A DNA stretch of 64,000 nt, taken from NCBI GenBank assembly GCA_037349105.1, contig JAYJMM010000094.1, positions 806,001 through 870,000 of the forward strand, given 5' to 3'. The notes under the pieces are model-generated. The model ran no database searches. It worked only from the letters and a program-made list of their open reading frames with translations, and was not told the DNA's origin. Below, piece after piece: positions 31,606 to 42,854 of the stretch (the stretch's first letter is position 1; every line of letters starts with the position of its first letter). The position numbers and the translations under genes were made by a program. This stretch comes from Limnomonas spitsbergensis (lineage: Eukaryota > Chlorophyta > Chlorophyceae > Chlamydomonadales).

Positions 31606-32431
31606 CATTAATAACCCTCAAGGGTCTAGCTAAAGCACGTTATACCACCAAAGCCCTCCCATATATACGGATGCTGAACGCCTCAACAAATCCACCGCAG
31701 CCGAAAAAGTCGGAAAAACGGCAACCACGCGGGAGAAGGAGACAACCCCCCCGACAGGAGGCCAAAGATGGAGCTGCTTGGACACTAAGAGGTAGAGGGG
31801 CTTGGGAATCGCTTAACGCACCCCCCACCCCTCAAGACACAACTCGCACACCAGCAGCGAGAAGGCCCAAATTCCCCAAAGGCCCCCTCAGCACGAATCT
31901 AGACCGCAAACGGGACAAGCACAGCCTTAGCAGGGCCCAGAGGTGTAACGTCATTAACAAACACAGCCTTAGCAAGGGACTTTGAGTCACAATGGATCGA
32001 AAATAGGCACAGCGACCCAAAGGTTCAAGTTCGAATGCAAAGCATATAGGGATGCCTCCCAGGGGAGCAGCTGGCGCCTAAAGGCAGACGCTGAACTTCC
32101 TCTTGCTCACCAAGTTGGCGACCGCCAGCTTGGCCAGATGGAACTGGGGCGCGAAGCCCTGCTTTGATGCCTCCAAGAAAGTAGGCTTTAAAGTTAGTGG
32201 CATGAGTGCTCCTCGGACCCAAAGAGTCATGGAAGGCCAACTTCGCTTCCTTCAGTTTGCACCGAGCTTGGACAAGGGCCTCTGCCTGCACCAATTTCTC
32301 CACGCCAATGAGGTACCTGCAGGTGGTGTCGGTCGGCAGGATCTTGCCAAGGGGGATGGCTTCAACGACACGGACCTCCTCGGCTGGGCTGAGGCGCACA
32401 CGGATGAGCGTGGCAATGCCGGCAGCAGCCA

Positions 32432-32505
32432 GTCAATGACGTCACACCTCTGGGCCATGCACAAGAAGGCGCTGCCGCGCGGGCGCTCAACTGTCAGCCG
32501 CCGGT
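32432..32505 (+). mobile_element. Dispersed family A copy
   Basis: Reads AGTCAATGACGTCACACCTC, TGGGCCATGCACAAGAAGGC, GCTGCCGCGCGGGCGCTCAA and CTGTCAGCC. This CCATGCACAAG subtype is also seen at 7821 and 48574. Confidence 0.7.
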
Positions 32506-32743
32506 GTGCCACGCTGGCCCACCAGGCCGGGCATTTCCTCGGCACATCCCGCCACCACGAAACAGCAGCGCTGAGCCAAGGCTGTAGTAATGAACGATGA
32601 GGCGGGTCTGGCTGGAGGCCGGGGTACAGATTGATTGTGGGCTGCTGCCTGACACGACGGCAGTGTTTGTCCCCCTCTGGATGGTTTGGGTAACAGCAGG
32701 TGTGTGGGTGCTGCTGGAAAGCTGCGGCAAGGGGATTTAGGCA

Positions 32744-32815
32744 GGCCTCCCATGGTAGCACAATCCGGCTGAATTTGTGCCGCCGTATTGTGCCGTGTCG
32801 TGCTACCATGAGGCC
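32744..32815. repeat. Imperfect palindrome with GGTAGCAC arms
   Basis: Arm 32744-32761 (GGCCTCCCATGGTAGCAC) pairs with 32800-32815 (GTGCTACCATGAGGCC), with a two-base bulge and further weak pairing inside (CACAAT and ATTGTG). It could be a small foldback element. Confidence 0.7.
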
Positions 32816-35200
32816 TCCAAGCGAGCCGCCCCAGGTGGGGCAGGGAGCCATGCATGGTGGGGGGGCGCGAGGCTGTGGGGTGGCCTGTACTGCCAAGATA
32901 TAGGAAAGAGTATGGAACGGCAAGTGCATTTTTAAAATGGAAAGGAAACAGTTGTGTGAACCAGAGTAATATGCAATGGTATGAAAGAGAAGATCAAGTC
33001 AATGACGTTACACCTCTGGGCCCTGCTCAAAGAGAAGATCAAGTGACGTTAGGGTTGGGCGGCCGGCCTCACACCTTGTGAAGTCCAAAGAAAAGAAAAA
33101 ACGACGTTATATTAGTTTTGGGCTATGGGAGCGCCAATCTTTTGAACTTGGCCCAGTGCACATGCACCTGCCGCAATATGAAGGGCTTGAACACAGGCTT
33201 GAACCTAAGCTTGAACCTGGTAGAACTCCCACATGAACTCCCACGTGATTTCCTAGTGCTTTCTTGCGTCATTCAGTTGCGCTGAATCAGCAGAATTAGT
33301 TGTGTGCATAAGACCTAGCAGTTGTCCTCCCCTTCCCACAATCCCAGTTGCTGTTACCGGTAGTTGACATGTCAGACTGTCAGACCAGGTGATCAGCCAG
33401 GTGAGAGCGGGAAGTGCTTGGACGCACTAACCACTGGACGCTCCCTCAGGTCCCTATCTCTGTACCCCGCCGCATTCCCTTTGTAAAGTAAAGCAAAACG
33501 ACCTGAAAATCTGTGTTTTCCATGTTTCCTTCCAGAATGAAGCACCTCGCCGACCGTTCGAGGGGACAAGGAATATTGAGCTGACGACGCAAACTTCGGC
33601 CGGTAGGACTTGGGCGGTACTGTCGCGGCTGGGAGGTGCACCCTAAGGAACGGGTGACCCAAGCAAAACAATACAAGACATAACGTCGTGTTGACATTTT
33701 CAGCGACAAACACACATTACAAACACATACAGGTATATCATCGCCCGCGGCTAATTCGAATCCCACCCACCCTTTTCTCCCTTCCCCGTTGTGTTTGTCG
33801 CTTGTCCCCGACCACTCAGACACAGTCTGCCAGCCGGGACAGCGCTACTAGTCGGCGGCAGCCCAGCCCATCCACAGCCCACCGGCATCTGATCGCCGCA
33901 TCGATTTTAGGTAAGCACAAGAGAGGGCTGGACGTGGGAGGGTTTGAGACACGTCCCCATGCATCGCTGTGCCAACTAGCGCTTCGAGGTCGATCTGCTG
34001 ACCTGTCGGCCCCCCAAGCACGACTAGCGCTGCGGCAGGGCCGTGATCGATTCCCAACTCCAAACCGATAGTTTGAACGTGAAGCATAGAGAGCATCGTC
34101 CCAACTTGTAAGAATGACATGCCATGGGAGTTGGCCTTTTTTTTGAAGGGAGGAGGGCAGTGATGAGAGGCATGCATGGAGAGAAATGTAGCATGGTGAC
34201 CACAGCCAGCGAGTACTAGTTACCATCGCGGCACAGTGATTATTTTAGCATGCTTCAGCTACAATACAGCTACTCCACGGCCTTTGGCCATGGGGGCCTG
34301 GTGCAGCAAGCCCTACTGCTTGGGCCACCCGTCGCAGGTTGGTGAAGGTTTGGTCCCGATCAGCCCAGTGATGGCCGCCTGGCGGTCCCCCAAAGGTGCT
34401 CTGGTACGCACTAAAATAAACACTGTCGCGGCATACCAGGGATGAGATGGCATGCATGCATGGGGAGAAATGCAACTAATTTTACGCCAGCCCATGGAAC
34501 AATTAAATCAACAAGGCCACAGCAAGGCTTCCAGTGCATCCACTGCCACTCATGCAGCCATTACCCATGAGCTGCAGCTCATGCACTCTTCACCGGAATG
34601 CTCACCAGCCGACCAACTCCTCCAGGCTCCTGTGTAGCCACTAGCCACCACTGGCCACTAGCCACCACTGGCACTTGTACTCTGGTGCTTGTTTCTATTT
34701 TGTTTGTGGTTTCCTCCTGGTTCGCTCTGCCTTGCCCTTTCGCAAAAAGCTGTGGGTGGTTCCGACAACTTTGTAATGACAACTGGTAGCTATTCGACTG
34801 GAGGCTGTGTGCCTAAGTCAACCCCCGTTTGCTCTCTCTCTGACCTGGCCTCACGGCATCCCTCATCACCTTGAACCCATGCAGCCTGCTGATTTTCTTG
34901 TGCTTGTTTGACATCAGCCGACCTAACGAGGCTGGGTGCTGAAGGCATCCCCTTTTTTCTCTCTCTTGACCTGGCCTCACGGCATCCCTCACTGCCTTGA
35001 GCCCATGTCATCTGCTGATATTCTTGTGCTTTCGTGGAATTCGCTGACTTATCGAGGCTGGGTGCTTAAAACTGCTGATTTTCTTATCTCAGCATCCCTC
35101 TGTGTCCAGGCCGGAAAACTTACTTACAGCTGCTCGTTTTTCTAATCTCTACCCCTCCGTGGCCAGGCCGGACGGCATCTTTCAACACGGTAGTAGCAAG

Positions 35201-38200
35201 ATGGCTCAGGAGATCCATGTGAGTGATATCCAGAGGGGGATGTATCCAGGATCCAGTGGTATCCACTATCCAGTGGTATCCAGCACCTTTAGCTGGGGGG
35301 CAGCTGCATCATATCCTGAGAGGATGTTGCAGCAGCAGGCCCTAAAGCCGAGGGGCAGCTGCATCACATCCTGTGAGAATGGTGCAGTAGCAGGCCTTTA
35401 GCCGGGGGGTAGCTGCATCATATCCTGTGAGAATGGTGCAGTAGCAGGCCTTTAGCCGGGGGGTGCAGCTGCATCACATCCTGTGAGAATGGTGCAGTAG
35501 CAGGCCTTTAGCCGGGGGGTGCAGCTGCATCACATCCTGTGAGAATGGTGCAGTAGCAGGCCTTTAGCCGGGGGTAGCTGCATCACGTCCTGGGAGGATG
35601 TTGCAGTAGCAGGCCTTTAAACGGGGGCAGCTGCATCATATCCTGTGAGAATGGTGCAGGAGCAGGCCTATAGCCGGGGGGTAGCTGCATCATATCCTGT
35701 GAGAATGGTGCAGTAGCAGGCCTTTAGCCGGGGGGTAGCTGCATCATATCCTGTGAGAATGGTGCAGTAGCAGGCCTTTAGCCGGGGGGTGCAGCTGCAT
35801 CACATCCTGTGAGAATGGTGCAGTAGCAGGCCTTTAGCCGGGGGGTAGCTGCATCATATCCTGTGAGAATGGTGCAGTAGCAGGCCTTTAGCCGGGGGGT
35901 GCAGCTGCATCACATCCTGTGAGAATGGTGCAGTAGCAGGCCTTTAGCCGGGGGGCAGCTGCATCATATCCTGTGAGAATGGTGCAGTAGCAGGCCTTTA
36001 GCCGGGGGGTAGCTGCATCATATCCTGTGAGAATGGTGCAGGAGCAGGCCTATAGCCGGGGGGTAGCTGCATCATATCCTGTGAGAATGGTGCAGTAGCA
36101 GGCCTTTAGCCGGGGGGTGCAGCTGCATCACATCCTGTGAGAATGGTGCAGTAGCAGGCCTTTAGCCGGGGGGTAGCTGCATCATATCCTGTGAGAATGG
36201 TGCAGGAGCAGGCCTTAAGCCGGGAGGTGCAGCTGCATCACGTCCTGGGAGAATGGTGCAGTAGCAGGCCTTTAGCCGGGGGGTAGCTACATCACGTCCT
36301 GGGAGGATGTTGCAGCAGCAGGCCCTATAGCCAGGGGGCAGCTGCATCATATCCTGAGAGGATGTTGCAGCAGCAGGCCCTATAGCCGGGGGGCAGCTGC
36401 ATCATATCCTGTGAGAATGGTGCAGTACCAGGCCTTTAGCCGGGGGGTGCAGCTGCATCACGTCCTGGGAGAATGGTGCAGTAGCAGGCCTTTAGCCGGG
36501 GGGTGCAGCTGCATCACATCCTGTGAGAATGGTGCAGTAGCAGGCCTATAGCCGGGGGGTAGCTGCATCATATCCTGTGAGAATGGTGCAGGAGCAGGCC
36601 TTAAGCCGGGGGGTGCAGCTGCATCACGTCCTGGGAGAATGGTGCAGTAGCAGGCCTTTAGCCGGGGGGTAGCTGCATCACGTCCTGGGAGGATGTTGCA
36701 GTAGCAGGCCTTTAAACGGGGGCAGCTGCATCACATCCTGGGAGAATGGTGCAGTAGCAGGCCTTTGGCTGGGGGGCAGCTGCATCTCGCCCTGAGAGAT
36801 TGGTGCAGGAGCAGTCCTTTAGCCGGGGGGTGCAGCTGCATCACGTCCTGTGAGAATGATACAGTAGCAGGCCTTTAGCCGGGGGGCAGCTGCATCACAT
36901 GTTTAGAGGATGGTGCAGTAGCAGGCCCTCGGCTGGGGGGCAGCTGCAGCACATCCAAGGAGGATGATGCAGCAGATGGCCTTGCTGCTGGGTCCACCGG
37001 CCCATAGGCTGGTTAAGATTTGGTCCCCCTCAGCCCACTGGGCCGAGAGGGACCAAATCTTGACCAGCCTACGCTGGGCCAGCAGTGGCTGCCCAGGGTA
37101 CTGCCAAGTTGGTTTGGCATGCACTTCAAGAAAGTGTGATATCCCGAAGGAGGGTCTAGCATATCGAGAGTGTGGTACTTCCAGGGAGGCCACCGTTGAA
37201 CAGGCAGTGTATGTATTCGAGCGCCGTCTATTTATACATGTCGGCTTCGCTGGTGCCTGCGGCTGGAGCATCCTAGCAAGTTTGCCTTTGACTTCTCACA
37301 AATGTGACTTTGGCCACTTGAGCTTCGCACAAGCGTGGAACCACTCACTATTTTCACACTTTTGAGGCCACTTGAGCTTGGCACATGTGTGGCGCCACAC
37401 ACTATTTTCATAATTGCGATGCCACTTCTTCTTCACACAAATGTGGGGGCACTTGCTCTTTGCAGGGCCGGAGCTGTGGGACACCTGATGTTGCTCTGTC
37501 CCACACAGCCACACTTCAACCGCCTTTGTTTCCCCTCGCTTCGATTTTTTAATGTGAGACTGGTTCACACCCTCAACCTGTAGCCTAGTCCCAACTGTCA
37601 TCCGCTTAAACATCTGAGAGGTCTGACATCACCACGCTCACACTTGTGTTCCACACTCTTGGCTCTCTTATTCAAAATCCGCAGGCCGAGGAGCAGCACC
37701 CACAGCAGCAAAAACAGTTACACCTGCAAGATCAAAAGCAGCAAGAGCAGCAACAACACGATGATGAGCACGAGCAACAACAACAACTGCAACCTCTGAA
37801 GCAGCTCGGATTTGCATACCTAGGCATGGACGGCTTGCTGGGCAAGACGGTGCACCTCTTCAAGCTTCAGGAACATGGCTCCCTCAGCATGGCCGCCGTC
37901 GAGCGCGCGTTTGGTCTGGGGCGAGGGACAGTGCTCGCCCAAGCAGTCTGTGGCGAGGACGAGTACGTGCGTGTGCCGTATGAGGAGGAGAAGGAGGGGA
38001 CGTCGCAGGGCAAGCGCATGTCCTTGTGCAGCTTTGAGGGCAGCACCCATGACAAGCCCCTCCTGATCAGGTGCACAGGGCGGGTCTGTTTTCTTGGCAA
38101 AGAGTCGTCAATTTTTTATTTCTCGTCGTGGACCGATATGTGTGCGTGCCGTACAAGGATTAGGCACATGTCGAGTGCTGGGCAAGACTGGGCAGGCATA

Positions 38201-41200
38201 CTAGGCAGATGTACTGGGCAGTACTGGGCAGGCGTATTGGGCAGTACTGGGCAGGCGTACTGGACAGTACTGGGCAGGCGTACTGGGCAGTACTGGGTAG
38301 GCGTAGTGGGCAGTACTGGGCAGGCGTACTGGGTAGTACTGGGCAGTACTGGGCAGGCGTACTGGGCAGTACTGGGCAGGCGTACTGGGCAGTACTGGGC
38401 AGACTTAGTGGGCAGTACTGGGCAGGCGTACTGAGCAGTACTGGGCAGGCGTACTGGGCAGTACTGGGCAGGCGTACTAGGCAGTACTGGTCAGGCGTAG
38501 TGGACAGTACTGGGCAGGCGTAGTAGACAGTACTGGGCAGGCGTAGTGGGCATTACTGGGCAGGCGTAGTGGGCAGTACTGGGCAGGTGTATTGGGCAGT
38601 ACTGGGCAGGCGCATGTCCTTGTGCAGCTTTGAGGGCAGCACCCATGACAAGCCCCTCCTGATCAGGTGCACAGGGCCGGAGGGTACGGCTGTCACAGGC
38701 CCGATAGGGACCAAAAGACCTGGATCGGACTTCGGCGGACGGGCCATGCAGCATGGCTGGCCACACCTGGGGCCTCTGGCGGGGAGCCGGGTTGTAGCTG
38801 ACATGTAGCTTACTCACGAAAAAAGAAACGCTGGACAAGCCCCTCGTGATCAGGTGCACACAGCGTGTTTGTTTTCTTGGCAGGGAGTCATTATTACCAT
38901 GTAATGGAACAGCGCAGCTCGGGGCCAAAGCCACATCTGCCCCTAAACCATAATCACGAGATGCTGCTCTTTACCCCTACCCTTAGACTCCCAACCCTAA
39001 ACCCTAAAACTTAAGATGCTGCTGTTTACTCTACCCTTGGACTCCCCTACCACTCCGCCGGCAGAAAATCTTGCAGTGACAGTCAGCTTGGTTCGAAACC
39101 CTAATTTTAAAATTGGAACCTCTTAACCAACCCTAGTTTTAAGACCCCAACCTCTTACCAAACCCTACTTTAAAAATCGGATCCTGTCACCGAATTCTGG
39201 TTTACAAGCTCAAACTTTTCACCAAACCCTAGTTTAAAACCCTTGCCTCTCTTACCAAACCCTACTTTTATAACCCTTGCCTCTCACCCAACTCAAGTTG
39301 AAAAACACTAACCTGTTACCGGACCCTAGTGTTAAAACCCTAACCTGTTACCCAACCCTAGTTTTAAACCCTAACCTCTTACCCCTGATCCCTCAACTAC
39401 AGAAGCATCCACGACAAGAGGCTCCGCCCAGCATTCCCATGGCTGCAACTTTCAAAGAACTTCGGGCTGTTCTCCGCCCGGATCTTATTCTACCTGCTCT
39501 TCAGCTCCATGCTGGTGCGCAACACGTGTCGCCCAGCCGGCGGCCCGAGCCTCTGCGTCGCCCCCGAAGCCGCAAGCCCAGCCTGCGCCCGGTTCATGCC
39601 GTTAATCAGCTTCGGCTGCAACGTCTATTCCGCTGCTGCCGTCGCGGCCGCCGCCGCCGCCCCGGCGCTGGCGCTGCTTAGGGCGGTGGGGCGGGCTTAC
39701 GCCCGCCCGTTGAGCCCGCTGACCGGAGGTAGCCTCTCGGGGACGCTCATCGTGACGTCGGTGTTTGCGTTGCTGCTGCTGATACCCATCGGGTTTTTTC
39801 TGGGCTGGGAGGAGCACGGCAGAAACGCGACGGCAGAAAAAGGTGGGAGGGTGCCATGGGTGGGGCATTCAAGGGAGCAGAACCAGAGGTTTTCGTACTG
39901 ATATTTGACCAGGGCAGGGCCAGATGAAAACTAGGAGGCAGAGGGTGGGTGGGCTGGTCGGTTGGGGCTGACTGAGGTGGCTGCACCTGCCTGCACCTAC
40001 CCCTGCACATGCTGCACATGCTGCATGCATCTGGCTGTCAGGCCACACTGAACTTCTTTGGGGGCTGTTCTCGCAGGAAAAGCGGCCTCAGGCTCATCGC
40101 GACCAGAAAAATTTGCCGCGGACTCATCCGGAGCGACCTCACCGCCTGCCTCCACCACATTCGAAACCATTACAAAGAGGCCCGATCTGCCGTCGGGCGT
40201 CCGTCGACGACACGCGTCTGGGAGTGCACAGCCCAGCAGCGAGGGCGGCAGCGGCAGGGAGCTGATGGAGGGAGCGCGGCGTTCCTCAGAGCCAGCAAGG
40301 AGTACTGAGAGGGATGTCTCTTCCTCGTCCTCATCATCCACCGCTGCGGCGGCGGCGGCAGCGGGGGAAGCGGCGGCTGCGGCTGCCCCGGCGAGAGGCG
40401 CTGACACCGACGCCGACGCTGGCGCCGTCAGTAGGTCTGCGCGGGGGGGCTCTCCAGTGGTGGCAGCAGAGGACGATCGGGGTGCGTGCGTCGCTTACTC
40501 GGCAGCGGGGGTCACGGCCCCTGAGAATGCGGGGGGGTCCTTTTCTACAGGCCAGGCAGCTCAAGGTGATGAAGCCCCAGGCCGGGGGCCGGCAGAAGCA
40601 GCGGGGGCGGCGCAGGCGGCACCCCGCCCGAACGTGGCAATGGCAGAGCCGCCAGCGGCGGGGTCCGCGGTTCTCAAGCTGTCGCCTGCTGGCTCTGCGA
40701 AGGTGAGCACTTGGGGAAGTGGTCAGAGTTTAATTTTGCTGGTTACAGCTTAAGCTCAGCTACCTACCTGCTGCATGACGGAGGCCTTGTACATAGCCCG
40801 CCATGTTGCTGGGGCTGCCGGTTGAAGGCCGCCATGCTGCTGGGGCTGCCGATTGAAGGCCGCCATGTTGCTGGGGCTGTCGGTTGAAGGCCGCCATGCT
40901 GCCGGGGCTGCCGGTTGAAGGCCGCCATGCTGCTGGGGCTGCCGGTTGAAGGCCGGTCCAGGCGCTGTCTCAATTAGGTATGTAACAGCCCAGGGACGGC
41001 TTGTCGCTGGTTCTTTGAAATGAGGTCTGGCTTTGGATTCCTTTGTATGCTGTGCTGTTATCGCAGCATCCGTGCATCTTAACTAAAACATTTTTCGAAA
41101 ATTCCAGGCAGTGAGAAACGGGGTGTCTGAGAAAGGTGAAGGAGGATACATCCACTGAAGGAGGATAAATCCAAAAAATGAGGTTACATGAGCACTATCT

Positions 41201-41736
41201 TGCTCCAAGATTATGGACGCAACCAAGTAACAAACTACTCTCCCCCTGGTTCGCTCTGCCTGGCCCTTTTGTAAAAGGCTGTGGGTTGTTGCGTCAACTT
41301 TGTAACATAAACCACTGTTGTTGAGCCTTTGCTTCGAACTTCATTGCACATCCCAGTATGTCCCCACTCCCTTCTTTACTCGTCACAACAGCCGTCTCGA
41401 GGGGAGCCAGCAGCAGCAGAGCCGCCGACACCGACGCCACTGCCTGTTGTGGAGCCTGTCGGTTGCGGTCTCACCTCCAGCATCGGAGGCCAATGGTTTG
41501 GCCCGCTGGGTAGCGGTAGCCTCAGCCCCAGCAAGCAGTCGCCGAGTACACGATCGTCTCCCGAACAGCGGGAGGAGCCGTCAGGGAGACATGAAGGGAA
41601 GCCTACGAGGCCTGCGGGGTCAGCGACGGAGCAGCCTGTAACAAGTGCCGACAAAGGAGATGGTGTTGAACAGCCTATCAAGGAGAAGGACCCTGCTTTG
41701 CTGCTTGAAGGGGCATGGTTTGGAGGATGCGACTGA
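35201..41736 (+). CDS. Unrecognised membrane protein, 5 exons, 604 aa
   Basis: Exons are 35201-35218, 37685-38070, 39403-39842, 40077-40702 and 41392-41736. The junction phases (0, 2, 1, 0) all agree. Exon 1 is only MAQEIH followed by a GTGAGT donor. I inferred it because it is phase-compatible with exon 2, so the start is the least certain part. Exon 2 begins with a Gln/His-rich stretch, then LGFAYLGMDGLLGKTVHLFK and a KRMSLCSFEGSTHDKPLLIR segment. Exon 3 has three hydrophobic helices, at about residues 155-173, 203-227 (very Ala-rich) and 249-269. Exons 4 and 5 are long, low-complexity, Ser/Ala/Pro-rich and probably disordered. The protein ends at TGA 41734-41736. I do not recognise the family. 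Introns 1, 2 and 4 hold minisatellites. The last 56 nt of exon 2 plus its donor are copied at 38611, and a shorter copy lies at 38834. Confidence 0.68.
35280..36950. repeat. About 54-bp minisatellite in intron 1 of the membrane protein gene
   Basis: About 30 units (GTAGCAGGCCTTTAGCCGGG, GGGTAGCTGCATCATATCC, TGTGAGAATGGTGCA), with subtypes that differ in GGGTGCAGC versus GGGTAGC and CATATCC versus CACGTCC. The subtypes are interspersed, as expected from repeated unequal exchange. Confidence 0.95.
36960..37130. repeat. Dispersed family B copy containing a 21-bp inverted repeat
   Basis: The arms at 37007-37027 and 37049-37069 pair at 20 of 21 positions (GGCTGGTTAAGATTTGGTCC type) around a 21-nt loop. 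The flanks (GCAGCATGGCC, GGCCAGCAGTGGCTGCC) match the wider family B. Confidence 0.7.
38185..38610. repeat. 23-bp minisatellite in intron 2 of the membrane protein gene
   Basis: About 18 copies of GTACTGGGCAGGCGTACTGG plus GCA. It is bracketed by the true 3' end of exon 2 (38070) and a copy of that exon end (38611-38666). Confidence 0.95.
38611..38666 (+). pseudogene. Copy of the 3' end of membrane-protein exon 2 with donor
   Basis: This is an exact or near-exact copy of CGCATGTCCTTGTGCAGC...CTCCTGATCAG followed by GTGCACAGGG, i.e. the last 56 nt of exon 2 and the donor. A shorter third copy at 38834-38853 (GACAAGCCCCTCGTGATCAG) keeps the downstream intron words GTTTTCTTGGCA as well. Confidence 0.88.
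38950..39395. repeat. Telomere-like CCCTAA / TTACCAAACCCTAG repeats in intron 2
   Basis: Degenerate units of about 35-40 bp (TTACCAAACCCTAG, TTTTAAAACCCTAACC) run up to the exon 3 acceptor. The words resemble the plant-type telomere repeat (CCCTAAA), but the array is not a clean telomere. Confidence 0.8.
40795..40955. repeat. 31-bp minisatellite in intron 4 of the membrane protein gene
   Basis: About five copies of GCCGCCATGCTGCTGGGGCT followed by GCCGGTTGAAG, starting about 95 bp after the exon 4 donor. Confidence 0.93.
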
Positions 41737-42854
41737 GCCATGGCGCTGAGCCATGGCCATGCCTGAGCCATGCCTGAGCCATGAGCCTTGAGCCATGGCG
41801 CTTCTGATTCGCTTACTTCATTGATTTCCCACTGCTGGATGGGGCTAGGGCTTGGCTGTGGCGATCGAGCCTAGCTGTTGCACTGGGGCATGGTATGGAG
41901 GCTGTTACTGCGCACCACGTCTTGAGGGGGCTAGTGTTTGGCGGATGGGACTAAGCTATTAAGCAGCCTCCATTCTGATCTTCTGGACGGTTTCGGCTTT
42001 GGTGTTGGCTTTTCGCTTTTCATGAGCATTCAGGAGGGGTTCAGGAGGGCTCAGGTGTTCAGGAGGGCTCATGTTGGGCTGCATTCATGGCTTTTGGCTG
42101 TCAGGATGCGGGGCTGGGCGGACCTGCTGCTACTTGCTTTCAGGAATGACTCCTCGTTGTGTCCTGCTAGTACTGTTGTACTAATGTACCGGCATGGCGG
42201 TTGGCCGGTTGCTTGCTCCTGCCTAAAAGGCGCCCTGCCCAAGCCAAGGGCTGCACAAGGCGTTGCGTTGGGATTACTTTGTACATTACTGGGATGGTGC
42301 GGTTTTTGCATATTATCGGTTCCGTTTTTTCCCTTACCGGTACAGTTTTTGAATTATAAATGTTGGTTTTTAAAAGTTGTCATGTTGGAAAGTTACATCA
42401 CCGGCAAGGTGCAGGATCCTGCATGTGGGCTTTACAGATTTTTTTACGACAAGTCCCCTGGTGCTCACGAAGGTATTGATGCGGGCGAAGTATTGCTGTT
42501 CAGAGTTCAGACGGGGAAAACCCCAGGGAACACGCCCCCAAACACAGGTTTGGGGGCGAGCATTTTTTAAAGGGCCGGAGGTGCCATGTCATTGACTGGT
42601 CTGCGACCGGGTAGTCCAAATTGTGGTATACGTCCGGCCCACCCTATTGCGTCCCACATCGCGCACATACCATCGTCACTGGAACAGAGACAAGGCGGTT
42701 TTACGTCCAAGAAAAGGGCAGGCAGAGGCGCACAAAAGTTCACACTCGCCTTATCCTCCGTCATAAACACGCTCGGCAATTGATCCCAGGCAGCTTAGGC
42801 TATTTCATTAAGAAGCATACGTTGGTATATCCATCTTGGTGCAAGCCTTGATAA
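41737..42854. other. Intergenic DNA between the membrane protein and phosphatase genes
   Basis: Starts with short GAGCCATG repeats (41735-41800), probably 3' UTR. A 210-codon open frame at 41938-42570 has no conserved motif and poor coding character, so I do not call it. A minus-orientation family A head (GGCCGGAGGTGCCATGTCAT, TGACTG) lies at 42572-42598. The region before 42855 should contain the phosphatase promoter; no element is obvious. Confidence 0.55.

Larger units (their letters stand above)
29623..35200. other. Repeat-rich intergenic DNA
   Basis: No gene was recognised. Contents: short repeats of GATGCAGTTTGGGGC type at 29640-29850; family A copies near 30466, 30786, 31934 (minus), 32432 and 32999; a retroelement-like fragment at 30948-31605; a palindrome at 32744-32815; a family B copy at 34245-34430; and a paired GACCTGGCCTCACGGCATCC repeat at 34840-35000 just upstream of the membrane protein start. 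An open minus-strand frame at 32100-32399 has protein-like composition but no recognised motif. Confidence 0.55.

Noticed and set aside
32100..32399. Minus-strand open frame with fairly protein-like composition (includes TCRYLIGVEKLVQAEALVQA)
   Set aside because: No motif recognised, no splice partners, flanked by family A copies. Left unannotated.
41938..42570. 210-codon plus-strand open frame
   Set aside because: No recognised motif, irregular composition, and it lies in the presumed 3' flank of the membrane protein gene next to dispersed repeats.
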